Shown here piece by piece: positions 52,897-52,998 of a DNA stretch of 52,998 bases. The stretch's first letter is position 1. Each line of letters begins with the position of its first letter. Made by a program: the position numbers and the translations under genes. A model generated the notes under the pieces. That model was not told the origin of the DNA, did no database searches, and worked only from the letters and a program-made list of their open reading frames with translations. The stretch is from Akkermansia muciniphila (GTDB lineage: Bacteria; Verrucomicrobiota; Verrucomicrobiia; Limisphaerales; SIBE01), in contig CAMAWP010000012.1 in assembly GCA_945861765.1 (NCBI GenBank), positions 1-52,998 on the forward strand. Direction: 5' to 3'.

Positions 52897-52998
52897 CGGT
52901 GGGGCGAGACTCTCTCCGAGCTGTAGTCTCCGAGCCGGAAGCCGTCGAGCCCTGACATGATCGAGCGCCAGAAAAGGTCAGGGTTCGAGGGGACTCTC
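52897..52998. repeat. possible palindromic element cut by the window edge
   Basis: CGAGCCCTGAC (52946-52956) is opposed by GTCAGGGTTCG (52977-52987) with one mismatch. GGGGCGAGACTCTC near 52900 and GAGGGGACTCTC at the edge look like further parts. The element runs off the window, so its limits are unknown. Confidence 0.4.

Overview
The window looks like a chromosomal segment of a Verrucomicrobiota bacterium, most likely a Pedosphaera/Limisphaerales-type lineage. That placement is inferred from gene content and no search was run. Pointers are an McsA-McsB-ClpC cluster in a genome that also has an outer-membrane lipid transport (Mla) system, a pseudopilin-like protein with an H-x9-DG motif, Tat-exported sugar isomerase-like proteins, a CE15 glucuronoyl esterase, glycine-rich RRM proteins and intergenic DNA full of palindromic repeats. 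No tRNA, rRNA, CRISPR array, phage or transposase gene was recognised.

Layout. 1-4.3 kb (minus): the edge-truncated ABC-2 permease fusion and a Tat-exported mannonate dehydratase-like protein. 4.7-10.1 kb: a small unknown gene, an RRM protein, then minus-strand rsmA-Nudix and queE-aminotransferase pairs. 10.3-25.5 kb (plus): glutamate dehydrogenase-type enzyme, alaS, ilvE, the mcsA-mcsB-clpC protein quality-control cluster, then mlaE-mlaF-mlaD, a PIN-TRAM membrane protein, a DUF2007 protein and a glycolate oxidase-type flavoprotein, most of them overlapping or nearly so. 25.4-29.8 kb (minus): a second RRM gene, rsmI, galM, a phosphohexomutase and a lone nuoA. 29.9-32.8 kb (plus): a membrane-anchored TPR protein, ugd, a MutT-type Nudix. 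32.8-35.6 kb (minus): tgt, a DUF5679 zinc ribbon and a double-domain nucleoside diphosphate kinase.

35.6-53 kb is more accessory in character. It holds a second Tat-exported sugar isomerase-like gene and a compact minus-strand operon of CE15 glucuronoyl esterase, SDR (D-mannonate oxidoreductase-like) and LarA-family enzyme, which points to glucuronate release from lignin-carbohydrate esters and its catabolism. It also holds acsA, a pseudopilin-like gene, a bacterial PH protein, a paralogue of the permease C-terminus, a FAD amine-oxidase/desaturase-type protein and a 1,115-residue secreted modular protein.

The most notable non-coding observation is a family of non-autonomous mobile elements in the right third. 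There are four copies with inverted ends of about 24 bp. Two of them are bounded by perfect 8-bp target duplications of different sequence (TTCGAAGT and CCGAACAT). Three copies carry a folded inner module that the fourth lacks. Further palindromic families occur here, and one palindrome lies in frame inside queE.
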